Shown here in pieces: positions 21,623 to 29,026 of a DNA stretch of 34,616 nt (the stretch's first letter is position 1; each line of letters begins with the position of its first letter). The translations under genes were made by a program, and so were the position numbers. Origin of the DNA: Labilithrix sp. (GTDB lineage: Bacteria; Myxococcota_A; Polyangia; Polyangiales; Polyangiaceae); the NCBI GenBank assembly GCA_019637195.1, contig JAHBWA010000092.1:1-34616 (forward strand), read 5' to 3'. The notes under the pieces are model-generated. The model saw only the letters and a list, made by a program, of their open reading frames with translations. It ran no database searches and was not told where the DNA came from.

Positions 21623-24538
21623 CTACTTGGGGACTTCGAACGCGTGCTTGATCGTCCGCGGCGAGCCCTGGAACGGGTTCGCCTTCGTACGCTTGAAGTG
21701 ACCGGCGACGCAATCGCCGGCAGGCGTCCCGGCGTAGGGCGGATCCATCGTCACCGCGCTCACGGCGCCGTCGGGAGAGAACGTCACGCCCGCGGTCCCT
21801 GGCCCCGTCACGCCGCCTTCCTTCTTGCAGAAGACGAGGATGCCGTTCGCCTGGCCGAGGCGCGAGCGCGCCGCGGCCTCGTTGAACGCGTTCGGGTCCG
21901 GCGGCGGCCCGGCGTCTCGCACCACCACCGGCGCCGGCGCGGGCGCGACGTCGGGCGGCGCCACGGGCGGCGCCCCCGTCGGCGCCGATGGGGGCTCGAC
22001 GCCCGCGTCGATCTCGTCGGTCGCCACGACGGCGCCGGCGTCCACCTCGTCCGTCGCGACGACGGGATCCGGCTCGACGACCGGCGGCGGCGGAGGCGGA
22101 GCGGGAGGCGCAGAGGCGACCACGAGCGACGCCGACGGCGCCGACGTCGAGGCGACCGGGCCGGGACCGTCACCCTTGCCGCCGAGCACGACGACGAGCC
22201 CCAAAACGACGCCCACGAGCGCGAGCGCGCCGAGCGCGAGCGCGACGAACAGCACCGTGTTGTTCTTCTTCGGCACGCCCGCGACCGACGCCGGCGCCAT
22301 CGACATCGACTCTTCGAGGCGCTGGTGCGCGTGCTGCGACCCGAAGTGCGAGCCGCTGCCGTGCGGCGGCATCGGCACGTGCGGCGGGGGCGCCTGGTGG
22401 TGCGCGCCCGGGAGACCCGGCTGCGACGGATGCGCCTGCGGCGCATGGTGATGCTGCGCCGCGGGGAGGTTCGGCTGCGACGGGTGCGCCTGCGACCCCT
22501 GGTGATGTTGCGCCGCGGGGAGGTTCGGCTGCGACGGGTGCGCCTGCGGCCCCTGGTGATGCGACGCATGCACGTGATGCGGGTGCGGCTGCTGGGCGTG
22601 CGGGTGCGGCTGCTGGTGGGGCTGCGACGGATGCCCGTACTCCGGATGCGGGCTCGCGTGCGCCGGCGCGGCGTGAGCGTGCTGCTGAGGATGCGACGGC
22701 TGCGGGTACCCCGCAGCCGGCACGCCCGCCGCAGGCGCCGGACCGCCCTGCGAGGGCTGCCCGGGGAGGCCGAGCGGATGCGGCCCGGTGAGCGGGAGCG
22801 TCTGCGCGAGGTGCCCGCCTCCCGCAGGACGCTGGACCTCGGCCGGCGGCGGAGCGACCTGCGAGGGCTCGGGCGGCGACATCGGGTGCGTCGGCCCCGC
22901 GGGCGGCGGGCCGAACGCGCCCGGCGCCATCATCAGCGTCCCGCCCGAAGGGGGCGCGGGCTCGGGCGGCTGCGGCGGAGGCGGGAGCGTGCTGCTGATC
23001 GGAGCGCCCGCCGCGGGCGGCGGATTGCCGGCCGCGGGTCGCGGCGCGTTCCCGGGGGAGACCTGCGTCATGGTGGTGTTGACCGGACGCCCGCGCGCCT
23101 CGATGTCGGCGAGGCCACGAAGCACGTCCGGCTCGGGCGCGCGAACACGCGTGACCTCGTCCTCCGACTCCGCGTCGTCGGACGCGAGGCTCGGCGGCGC
23201 GAGCCCCCGCTCCGCGCCGTCACCCGGAAAGCGCTCGGTCGGCGGCTGCTCGGCGCCCGGCCGCGCGGGCACGCGAGGCGACGACGCCGGCGCCCCAGGC
23301 GACGCGGCCACGCGAGGCGACGACGGCGCGCCCGGAGCCCCGGCCGCGCGAGGCGACGACGCCGGTGGCGACGCGGGTAGGCGCGGTGAGCTCGGTGGAG
23401 GCGCCCCCGCGGCCGGGCGCGGCGCGTCCATCTTCGGCATCACCGCGCCGAGCGGCATGGTCTTGTCCATCCGCGCGCCCGGCGCCTTCGGCGCGAGGTG
23501 CGGCGGCGGGGGCATCCCGCCTTGCGTGCTCCGCGCGCCCGGCGGGAGGGGCACCGCGGGCGGCGGCGTCTCCCTGGCCGCCTGCGCGTGCTCCTGCCGG
23601 CCGGTGGCGCTCACCGCGTGCGAGAGCGCCTGCCAGAGCTCGCGCGCGCTCTGCCAGCGCTCGCGCGGATCGAGCCTGGTCGCCCGCGCGAAGGCCTGCT
23701 CGACCTCGTCCGAGACGTCGACGCCGAGAGTCCGCGGCGTGGGGCGCCGGATCGGATCGGTCGTCCGCTGGGCGAACTCGCCGAGGTGCTGCCCCTCGTT
23801 CACGCAACGGTCGCGGAGCGCCTCGAGGAGGATCAGCGCGAAGGAGTAGACGTCGGACGCGGCGCCGACCTTGCCGATCCTGTCGTCGAACTGCTCCGGC
23901 GCGCCGTACGCGGGCGCGAAGATCCGGATTTGCCCGACGGTCTGCGTCCGCGCGATGTCGAGCGTCGAGTCGTCGAGGATCTTCGCGACGCCGAAGTCGA
24001 GCACCTTCATCCGCATGCCCTGCGGTGTCGACGCGAGGAAGAAGTTCCCCGGATTGAGATCGCGATGGACGACGCCCTGCGAGTGCGCGTGGCCGAGCCC
24101 GTCCGCGGCCGACCCGAAGAGCTCGACGAGCTCCTCGAGCGAGCGGCCCTGCCGACCACCCGTGCGGCGGATCGTGAAGTCGTTCGCGAGTGAGCGTCCC
24201 TCCATCCACTCGAGGATCATGAACGGGACGACGAGGCCGGTCGCGGGCGCCTGCCACGTGCCGGCGGCGATGCTGCGGACGACGTTGAGGTTGCCCTGCG
24301 AGAGGCGGTAGAGGATGCGGCTCTCGTCGCGGAAGCGCTTCGCGAACTCGTCGACGAGCGCCGGCGAGAGCGCCGGCGGCAGCTTCAGGCACTTGATCGC
24401 GATCGGCTCGTCGAGCCCGAGGTGATGCCCGCGGTAGACCGCGCTGAATCCGCCCTCCCCGACGAGGCGATCGACGCGGAACTGAGCGTCGAGCACCTGC
24501 CCCACGATCCCGAAAGGATCGATCGCGTGATTCTGCAC
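21623..24538 (-). CDS. Membrane-anchored Ser/Thr protein kinase with Pro/His-rich linker
   Basis: The 971-aa protein starts at GTG 24538, with TATGGT 6 nt upstream. Residues 20-310 are a Hanks-type kinase: LVGEGGFSAVYRG loop, Lys49 (AIKCLK), Glu72, HRDLNPGNFF (Asp160, Asn165), DFGVAK (Asp181) and YGAPEQF. The usual HRDLKP Lys is Asn162 here; the essential Asp/Asn are intact, so activity is possible. A long Pro/Ala/Ser-rich, then His/Gln/Pro-rich linker (about 310-750) contains three 18-aa tandem repeats. A transmembrane helix spans about 762-787. The outer C-terminal part ends in a domain seen in myxobacterial proteins with TonB-C-like spacing (AGVTFSPDGAVSAVTMD, GDCVAGHFKR). It likely senses an envelope signal; targets are unknown. 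Confidence 0.92.
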   Translation of the reverse strand: MQNHAIDPFGIVGQVLDAQFRVDRLVGEGGFSAVYRGHHLGLDEPIAIKCLKLPPALSPALVDEFAKRFRDESRILYRLSQGNLNVVRSIAAGTWQAPATGLVVPFMILEWMEGRSLANDFTIRRTGGRQGRSLEELVELFGSAADGLGHAHSQGVVHRDLNPGNFFLASTPQGMRMKVLDFGVAKILDDSTLDIARTQTVGQIRIFAPAYGAPEQFDDRIGKVGAASDVYSFALILLEALRDRCVNEGQHLGEFAQRTTDPIRRPTPRTLGVDVSDEVEQAFARATRLDPRERWQSARELWQALSHAVSATGRQEHAQAARETPPPAVPLPPGARSTQGGMPPPPHLAPKAPGARMDKTMPLGAVMPKMDAPRPAAGAPPPSSPRLPASPPASSPRAAGAPGAPSSPRVAASPGAPASSPRVPARPGAEQPPTERFPGDGAERGLAPPSLASDDAESEDEVTRVRAPEPDVLRGLADIEARGRPVNTTMTQVSPGNAPRPAAGNPPPAAGAPISSTLPPPPQPPEPAPPSGGTLMMAPGAFGPPPAGPTHPMSPPEPSQVAPPPAEVQRPAGGGHLAQTLPLTGPHPLGLPGQPSQGGPAPAAGVPAAGYPQPSHPQQHAHAAPAHASPHPEYGHPSQPHQQPHPHAQQPHPHHVHASHHQGPQAHPSQPNLPAAQHHQGSQAHPSQPNLPAAQHHHAPQAHPSQPGLPGAHHQAPPPHVPMPPHGSGSHFGSQHAHQRLEESMSMAPASVAGVPKKNNTVLFVALALGALALVGVVLGLVVVLGGKGDGPGPVASTSAPSASLVVASAPPAPPPPPPVVEPDPVVATDEVDAGAVVATDEIDAGVEPPSAPTGAPPVAPPDVAPAPAPVVVRDAGPPPDPNAFNEAAARSRLGQANGILVFCKKEGGVTGPGTAGVTFSPDGAVSAVTMDPPYAGTPAGDCVAGHFKRTKANPFQGSPRTIKHAFEVPK
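22400..22561 (-). repeat. Three in-frame 54-bp tandem repeats in the kinase linker
   Basis: Units at 22508-22561, 22454-22507 and 22400-22453 each encode 18 aa with the shared core QAHPSQP and starting His-His. The period is a multiple of three and the surroundings are rich in His, so this is coding expansion. Confidence 0.9.
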
Positions 24539-24544
24539 CCGGGC

Positions 24545-24550
24545 ACCATA
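24545..24550 (-). promoter_or_regulatory. -10-like TATGGT, 6 nt before the kinase GTG
   Basis: TATGGT-N6-GTG places +1 on the start codon; no Shine-Dalgarno is present. It lies in the 38-bp gap after the membrane protein gene, so the kinase may have its own promoter. Confidence 0.45.
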
Positions 24551-24576
24551 TCAGCTGCCCGCACGGCTGCCGATCG

Positions 24577-25647
24577 CTAGCTCGTGCCTCCGCGCCCTCC
24601 GCGGCCGCGGCCCTCCAGACGGACGCGGCCGCGGCCCTCCAGCAGGAGGAGCGTCGCCGCCCCCAGCTCGAGCGGCCCGTGGAACACGGCGAGGCGCAGG
24701 TAGCCGTCGCGCGCAGCGGCGAGCTCCAACGCCCCCCACGCCGCGAGGCCGAGCGCGGCGACCGCGGCGAGGGCGAGCAGCGGACGTCCGAGGTCGAGCG
24801 CGAGCGCGCGCCAGCTGCTCGTGAACGAGCGCAGGCCAGGGCGCGGACGATCCTCCTCCGGCACGAGCCGTACCCACACGGCGTAGTGGACCGACTGGGC
24901 AAACGCGAACACCAGCGCGGCGCGGACCGAGAGCACCGGATCGGCGAGCGGCGCGAGCGCGTCCACCAGCGCGCCCGCGTCGCCGGAGGCCAGGCGCGCG
25001 GCCGGACCGCCGTCGAGCGCGCCGAGCGCGATCGCGAGGGCGGCGAGCAACGAGGCGGCGACGACGACGAGGCGGAGCCGCGTCCGCCGGCGCGACCAGA
25101 GCACGAAGAGCGCGACGGCGACGACGTTGTGCGCGTGCGCGAGCGCGACGTCGGCGACGCGTCCGAGCGAGAAGCACGCGAAGACGAGCGCGCCGCCGCC
25201 GAGCGCCACCGCGACGCGCCAGCCCACCCGAGCGCGCGCGATCAGCGCCGCGCCCACGACCGCCGACGTCGACACCCAAGCCCGCGGCTCGACGAAGGAG
25301 AGGCACGCCGGCGCGGCGCCGCACAGCCAGAACCCCGCCCGACGGTGGAGCCCGGGCCGCGCGACGAGGTAGCGGACGTCCGCGACGAGGTGCGGGACGC
25401 CGAGGACGAGCGGGCCCACCATCAGGAGCGCCACCGGCGCGGCGCTGGTCAGCGCGAAGGCGAGCGCGACGGCGACGAGCCCGTACGTGGCCACGCGGGC
25501 GTCGCGATCGCGCAGGAGCCCCGGCGCGAGCGGGCCCACGAGCCGGAGCGTCCGCCCGCGCAAGGCGTCGAGCGTCGCGAGCGGCCCACGAGACGCGAGC
25601 GCCCCACGAGGCGCGAGCGGCCCACGAGACGACGCCACGAGGCTCAT
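24577..25647 (-). CDS. Polytopic membrane protein of unknown function
   Basis: The 356-aa protein starts at ATG 25647 with GAGG upstream, 11 bp after the stop of the preceding gene, so the two are probably co-transcribed. About eight to ten hydrophobic segments run from residue 50 to 335. Histidines lie in or beside them: His86 (LGVPHLVAD), His171 and His173 (LAHAHNVVA), His254 (QSVHYAVW) and His323 (FHGPLELG). This is loosely like the iron-binding His set of Brp/Blh-type membrane oxygenases, but no family was recognised with confidence. The N-terminus is three 6-aa repeats (SRGPLA) and the C-terminus has an Arg/Gly repeat, both made by short DNA duplications. Confidence 0.75.
   Translation of the reverse strand: MSLVASSRGPLAPRGALASRGPLATLDALRGRTLRLVGPLAPGLLRDRDARVATYGLVAVALAFALTSAAPVALLMVGPLVLGVPHLVADVRYLVARPGLHRRAGFWLCGAAPACLSFVEPRAWVSTSAVVGAALIARARVGWRVAVALGGGALVFACFSLGRVADVALAHAHNVVAVALFVLWSRRRTRLRLVVVAASLLAALAIALGALDGGPAARLASGDAGALVDALAPLADPVLSVRAALVFAFAQSVHYAVWVRLVPEEDRPRPGLRSFTSSWRALALDLGRPLLALAAVAALGLAAWGALELAAARDGYLRLAVFHGPLELGAATLLLLEGRGRVRLEGRGRGGRGGTS
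24601..24642. repeat. 18-bp direct repeat at the 3' end of the membrane protein gene
   Basis: GCGGCCGCGGCCCTCCAG occurs at 24601-24618 and 24625-24642. The 24-bp period keeps frame and encodes LEGRGR-type repeats in the C-terminal tail. Confidence 0.85.
25577..25630. repeat. Three tandem 18-bp units at the 5' end of the membrane protein gene
   Basis: Units at 25577-25594, 25595-25612 and 25613-25630 (GCGAGCGGCCCACGAGAC and a near copy) are adjacent and in frame. They encode the N-terminal SRGPLA/PRGALA repeats. Confidence 0.85.
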
Positions 25648-25658
25648 CCCGCCTCGGC

Positions 25659-26345
25659 TCAGCGGTCGAGCGCGACGCCGCTGCCGTACCAGACGACGCG
25701 GAGCCCGCCGGTCGCCCAGTGGCGCTCCGCGGAGGGCGCGCGGATGGCGTTGTACTCGACGTAGGGCCCGAGCGCGGCGTGCCCGCCGAGCAGGCGCGCG
25801 AGCCGCCACTCGTGGTGGAGCCCGATCCCGAGGAACGACTGCGCGCCGTCGGCGCTCGGGTACGGCCCCTTCGCGCGGAGCTCGGTGACGCCGAACCCGA
25901 CCTGCCCGTAGATCGCCGCGTCGGCGAGCGCCGGCACCAGCCTCACCAGCGGAAACACCTCCCCGCGGAAGCCGGCGCCCCACCCGGTGGACTTCCAAGC
26001 CTCGCTCTCGAAGGTCGCGATCGTGAGCGTCGGGCCGAAGCTCACGTAGTCGTTGAACGCGCCCATCAGGAAGTAGGACGACGACCACCCGACGAGCAGC
26101 GGGCTCGACGAGTAGTAATCGGGGTTGTCGATCAGCCCTGCGTTGTTCGGGTAGCCGCTCGCGCCCGCCAGCGCGATCCCGCCCGAGGCGCCGAGCGTGA
26201 GGCCGCTCCGGCGCTCGGCCTTCACCGGGCGGAGCGTCGGGTCTTCGGCGGCGGGCTTGCCGGGCTCGGACTGCGCCTGCACGGGCGTCGCGCCGACGAC
26301 GAGGGCTCCGGCGAGCACGAACGAGGCGAGGACGCGACGGTTCAC
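25659..26345 (-). CDS. Exported beta-rich protein, probable outer-membrane beta-barrel
   Basis: Starting at GTG 26345, the 228-aa product has a Sec signal peptide ending VQAQS. The mature part alternates aromatic and small residues in strands: GLTLGASGGIALAGASG, YFLMGAFNDYVSFGPTLTIA, AIYGQVGFGVTELR, FLGIGLHHEW and a final strand GGLRVVWYGSGVAL. That resembles an eight-stranded outer-membrane barrel. The frame is open to 26591 but that part lacks signal features and overlaps the glyA start on the other strand. Upstream TAAGGT can be a -10 (7 nt) or a weak Shine-Dalgarno. No function could be assigned. Confidence 0.7.
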   Translation of the reverse strand: MNRRVLASFVLAGALVVGATPVQAQSEPGKPAAEDPTLRPVKAERRSGLTLGASGGIALAGASGYPNNAGLIDNPDYYSSSPLLVGWSSSYFLMGAFNDYVSFGPTLTIATFESEAWKSTGWGAGFRGEVFPLVRLVPALADAAIYGQVGFGVTELRAKGPYPSADGAQSFLGIGLHHEWRLARLLGGHAALGPYVEYNAIRAPSAERHWATGGLRVVWYGSGVALDR

Positions 26346-26352
26346 GGGCCGC

Positions 26353-26358
26353 ACCTTA
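26353..26358 (-). promoter_or_regulatory. -10-like TAAGGT, 7 nt before GTG 26345
   Basis: TAAGGT-N7-GTG fits the leaderless-type arrangement repeated in the window. AAGGTG could instead act as a ribosome-binding site. Confidence 0.35.
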
Positions 26359-26476
26359 CCGCATGAGCCATCGCCCCGTCGACGCGCAGACGCGCTCGGC
26401 GAGCGCTCCGCCGCAGCCGCGGGGCGAAGATCCGCGGCCGCCGACGATCCACGCGCCGAGCGAGCAGACGGGCAAC

Positions 26477-26493
26477 CCACGTCGTGGTAATCG
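26477..26493 (+). promoter_or_regulatory. glyA: Palindrome plus -10-like TAATCG upstream of glyA
   Basis: CCACG-T-CGTGG (26477-26487) is a perfect 11-bp inverted repeat directly followed by TAATCG (26488-26493), which ends 6 nt before ATG 26500. A repressor or activator could bind the palindrome over the promoter. No glycine riboswitch was recognised in the 154-bp upstream region. Confidence 0.4.
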
Positions 26494-26499
26494 GCTGGC

Positions 26500-27774
26500 A
26501 TGCCGGAACAGGATCTCACCCAGGTCGACGCGGAGATTGCCAAGCTCATCGGCGAGGAGAACCGCCGCGAGCACGAGTCGATGCGGCTCATCGCAAGCGA
26601 GAACTACGCCTCGCGAGCCGTGATGGAAGCCACCGGCTCCTGCCTCACGAACAAGTACTCCGAGGGCTACGCGCGCAAGCGCTACTACGAGGGCCAGGCA
26701 GTCATCGATCAGGTCGAGGAGCTCGCGATCTCCCGCCTGCGCGCGCTGTTCGGCCGGACCGCGAAGGGGGGCGAGGACGACATCCACGTCAACGTCCAGC
26801 CGTACTCGGGCAGCCCGGCGAACCTCGCCGTCTACCTCGCGTTCTGCCAGCCCGGCGACGTCGTCATGGGCCTCGGCCTCCCCGCCGGCGGGCACCTCAC
26901 CCACGGGCACACGGTCTCGATCACAGGCAAGTACTTCAAGAGCGTCCCCTACGGCGTCCGCCGCGAGGACCACCGCATCGACATGGACGAGGTGCGGAAG
27001 CTCGCGAAGGAGCACCGGCCGAAGCTCCTCTGGGCGGGGACCACGGCGTACCCGCGGACGCTCGACTTCGCCGGGTTCCGAGAGATCGCCGACGAGGTCG
27101 GCGCGATCCTCGCGGCGGACATCGCGCACATCGCCGGGCTCGTCGCGGCGGGGGTTCACCCGTCGCCGATCGGCGTCGCCGACGTGGTCACCTCGACGAC
27201 GCACAAGACGTTCCGCGGTCCGCGCGGCGGCATGATCTTCTGCAAGAAGGTGCACGCCCCGGCGATCGATCGCGCGGTCTTCCCCGGCCTCCAGGGTGGG
27301 CCGCACAACCACACCACCGCAGCCATCGCGGTCGCCGCGCTCGAGGCGTCGCAGCCGGGCTTCGTCGACTACGCGAAGGCGGTCGTCGAGAACGCGCGCG
27401 TGCTCGCCGAGGCGCTGGTCGAGCGAGGCTTCGGCGTGACCACGGGCGGCACGGACAACCACCTGATGCTGGTCGATCTCACGAGCAAGAACATCGCCGG
27501 CAAGCCGGCGGCGCAGGCGCTCGACCGCGCGGGCATCGTCGCCAACTACAACGCGGTGCCGTTCGATCCTCGTAAGCCCTTCGACCCGTCGGGCCTGCGC
27601 ATCGGCACGCCGGCGGTCACGTCGCGCGGGATGGGGAAGGCCGAGATGAGCAAGCTCGCGGAGTGGATCGATCGCGTCGTCGCGAGCCCGACCGACGAGG
27701 CGCTCCTCGCGAAGACCGCCGGCGAGGTCAAGGCGCTGTGCGACGGCTTCCCTGCGCCGGGTCTCCGCATCTGA
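26500..27774 (+). CDS. glyA: Serine hydroxymethyltransferase
   Basis: The 424-aa PLP enzyme interconverts serine plus tetrahydrofolate with glycine plus 5,10-methylene-tetrahydrofolate. It opens with the family pattern RREHESMRLIASENYAS, followed by SEGYARKRYYEGQ, the substrate/PLP region NVQPYSGSPANLAVY, DIAHIAGLVAAGVHPSP, and the Schiff-base Lys236 in VTSTTHKTFRGPRGG. Length and all motifs are normal. It is divergent from the beta-barrel gene, with a 154-bp shared upstream region, and has no linked folate gene here. Confidence 0.97.
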   Translation: MPEQDLTQVDAEIAKLIGEENRREHESMRLIASENYASRAVMEATGSCLTNKYSEGYARKRYYEGQAVIDQVEELAISRLRALFGRTAKGGEDDIHVNVQPYSGSPANLAVYLAFCQPGDVVMGLGLPAGGHLTHGHTVSITGKYFKSVPYGVRREDHRIDMDEVRKLAKEHRPKLLWAGTTAYPRTLDFAGFREIADEVGAILAADIAHIAGLVAAGVHPSPIGVADVVTSTTHKTFRGPRGGMIFCKKVHAPAIDRAVFPGLQGGPHNHTTAAIAVAALEASQPGFVDYAKAVVENARVLAEALVERGFGVTTGGTDNHLMLVDLTSKNIAGKPAAQALDRAGIVANYNAVPFDPRKPFDPSGLRIGTPAVTSRGMGKAEMSKLAEWIDRVVASPTDEALLAKTAGEVKALCDGFPAPGLRI

Positions 27775-27786
27775 CGCGATCTGCGG

Positions 27787-27834
27787 TCCCGGACAGTTGC
27801 AGACTCCCGGGAGATCGTTGACGATCCAACGATC
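27787..27834 (+). terminator. Two hairpins downstream of glyA
   Basis: TCCCGG/CCGGGA (27787-27792, 27807-27812; 14-nt loop) is followed at once by GATCGTT/AACGATC (27813-27819, 27828-27834; 8-nt loop). They begin 12 bp after the stop. No T-run follows, so termination is plausible but unproven; the second could also be an operator for the next gene. Confidence 0.4.
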
Positions 27835-27928
27835 GATGGATGGGCAGAGGTAGGTCGACCTCCGACACGCCTCGCCGCGAAGTCCCCTTGAGACGCTCTT
27901 GCGAGGCCGGATCCAGGCCCTCCGAAAC

Positions 27929-27934
27929 TACGGT
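27929..27934 (+). promoter_or_regulatory. -10-like TACGGT, 8 nt before ATG 27943
   Basis: TACGGT-N8-ATG; there is no Shine-Dalgarno. Transcription would begin 1-2 nt before the start codon. Confidence 0.4.
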
Positions 27935-27942
27935 GCGCGCCC

Positions 27943-28959
27943 ATGCAGCACCTGCTTTGGGGGGCCCCCAAAGGCGTCCGGCCGGGCGCCGCGGCGCGCC
28001 GGGCCGCCGTCCTCGCCTCGATGCTCGCGCTCACGGCGTGCGCGCCGCGCGCCGACGAAGCTCCGCCGGTGAAGACCGCGCCCGCGGTCGCCGTCGCCGC
28101 CGCGTCGTTCGAGTCGCCGGCGCCCGTGGCGGCGCCCGAGCCCGCCGACGCGCCCGACGTCGCGATGGCGAAGCACTGGAAGGGCTTCGGGGTCGCGAAG
28201 TGTTCGTACCTCGCGCCGCGGGAAGACTTCATCGGCGACGACGGCGGCGTCGACGTCGTCTTCCATTTTCACGCCGGGCAGATGTCCGAGCGCGAGATGC
28301 GCGAGAGCGGCGTCCGCGGCGTCTTCGTCTCGTGCGGCTACGGGATCGGCAGCGGCGGCTACGCGCGCGCGTTCGCCGACGAGGGCCGCTTCGGCTTCAT
28401 GATGAAGCGCCTCACCAGCGCGATCGGCCGCGAGGCGCAGCGGGGCGACGTCCACCTCCGCCGCCTCACGCTGGCGTCGTGGAGCGCGGGCTTCGCGGCG
28501 ATCAGCCGGATCCTCGCGGTGCCCGAGTGGTACGAGGCGACCGACACGGTCGTGCTCCTCGACAGCCTGCACGCGCAGTACGTCGACGGCGAAGGCCCCG
28601 CGCGCGGCGCCGATCGCGTCGACGTGAAGATGCTCAGGCGCTTCGTCCGCTTCGCGAGCGACGCGGCCGCCGGCAAGAAGACGATGGTGATCACCCACTC
28701 GGCCATCGTCCCGCCCGACTACGCGAGCACGTCCGAGGCGACCTCGGCGCTCCTCTTCGAGGTAGGCGTCATCCCCGTGGCCGCCGACGAGAAGACGGCG
28801 CGCGGGATGACGACCTCGACCGCAGCCGACGAGGGCGGGCTCCACGTGCGCGGCTTCCGCGGCATGGGCCCTCAGGACCACTTCGATCACCTCCACATGA
28901 TCGGCAGCGTCCTCCGTACGTGGGTGGTCCCGCGCTGGTCCGCGGCGGGAGACCGCTGA
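27943..28959 (+). CDS. Lipoprotein, possible alpha/beta-hydrolase
   Basis: The 338-aa protein has a signal peptide with lipobox LALTAC (Cys33) and an Ala/Pro-rich linker to about residue 72. The core has strands VDVVFHFHAG and GVRGVFVSCG, then LTLASWSAGFAAISRIL, which resembles a nucleophile elbow with Ser181 (SWSAG in place of GxSxG). VVLLDSLHAQY would supply Asp207, and GPQDHFDHLH near the C-terminus offers His313, His316 or His318. This order fits an alpha/beta-hydrolase fold, but no close family was recognised. Membrane-anchored, facing the periplasm or surface. It stands alone between glyA and the sugar transferase gene. Confidence 0.72.
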   Translation: MQHLLWGAPKGVRPGAAARRAAVLASMLALTACAPRADEAPPVKTAPAVAVAAASFESPAPVAAPEPADAPDVAMAKHWKGFGVAKCSYLAPREDFIGDDGGVDVVFHFHAGQMSEREMRESGVRGVFVSCGYGIGSGGYARAFADEGRFGFMMKRLTSAIGREAQRGDVHLRRLTLASWSAGFAAISRILAVPEWYEATDTVVLLDSLHAQYVDGEGPARGADRVDVKMLRRFVRFASDAAAGKKTMVITHSAIVPPDYASTSEATSALLFEVGVIPVAADEKTARGMTTSTAADEGGLHVRGFRGMGPQDHFDHLHMIGSVLRTWVVPRWSAAGDR

Positions 28960-29014
28960 CGCGCCCTTCGTCGCCGCGCGGCGGCTATCCCCAACCGGCG
29001 TCGTCCTGCGCTGG

Positions 29015-29020
29015 TATACT
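29015..29020 (+). promoter_or_regulatory. -10-like TATACT, 6 nt before GTG 29027
   Basis: TATACT-N6-GTG is a near-consensus -10 whose predicted +1 is the start codon. No Shine-Dalgarno is present. It is the best example of the leaderless-type arrangement in this window. Confidence 0.55.
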
Positions 29021-29026
29021 CGCGCC

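Noticed and set aside
22400..22561. Tandem repeats as a mobile or non-coding element
   Set aside because: The 54-bp units are in frame within the kinase gene and encode regular 18-aa repeats.
26346..26499. Glycine or tetrahydrofolate riboswitch before glyA
   Set aside because: The 154-bp divergent region shows no conserved aptamer core, and the likely -10 lies only 6 nt before the ATG, leaving no leader.
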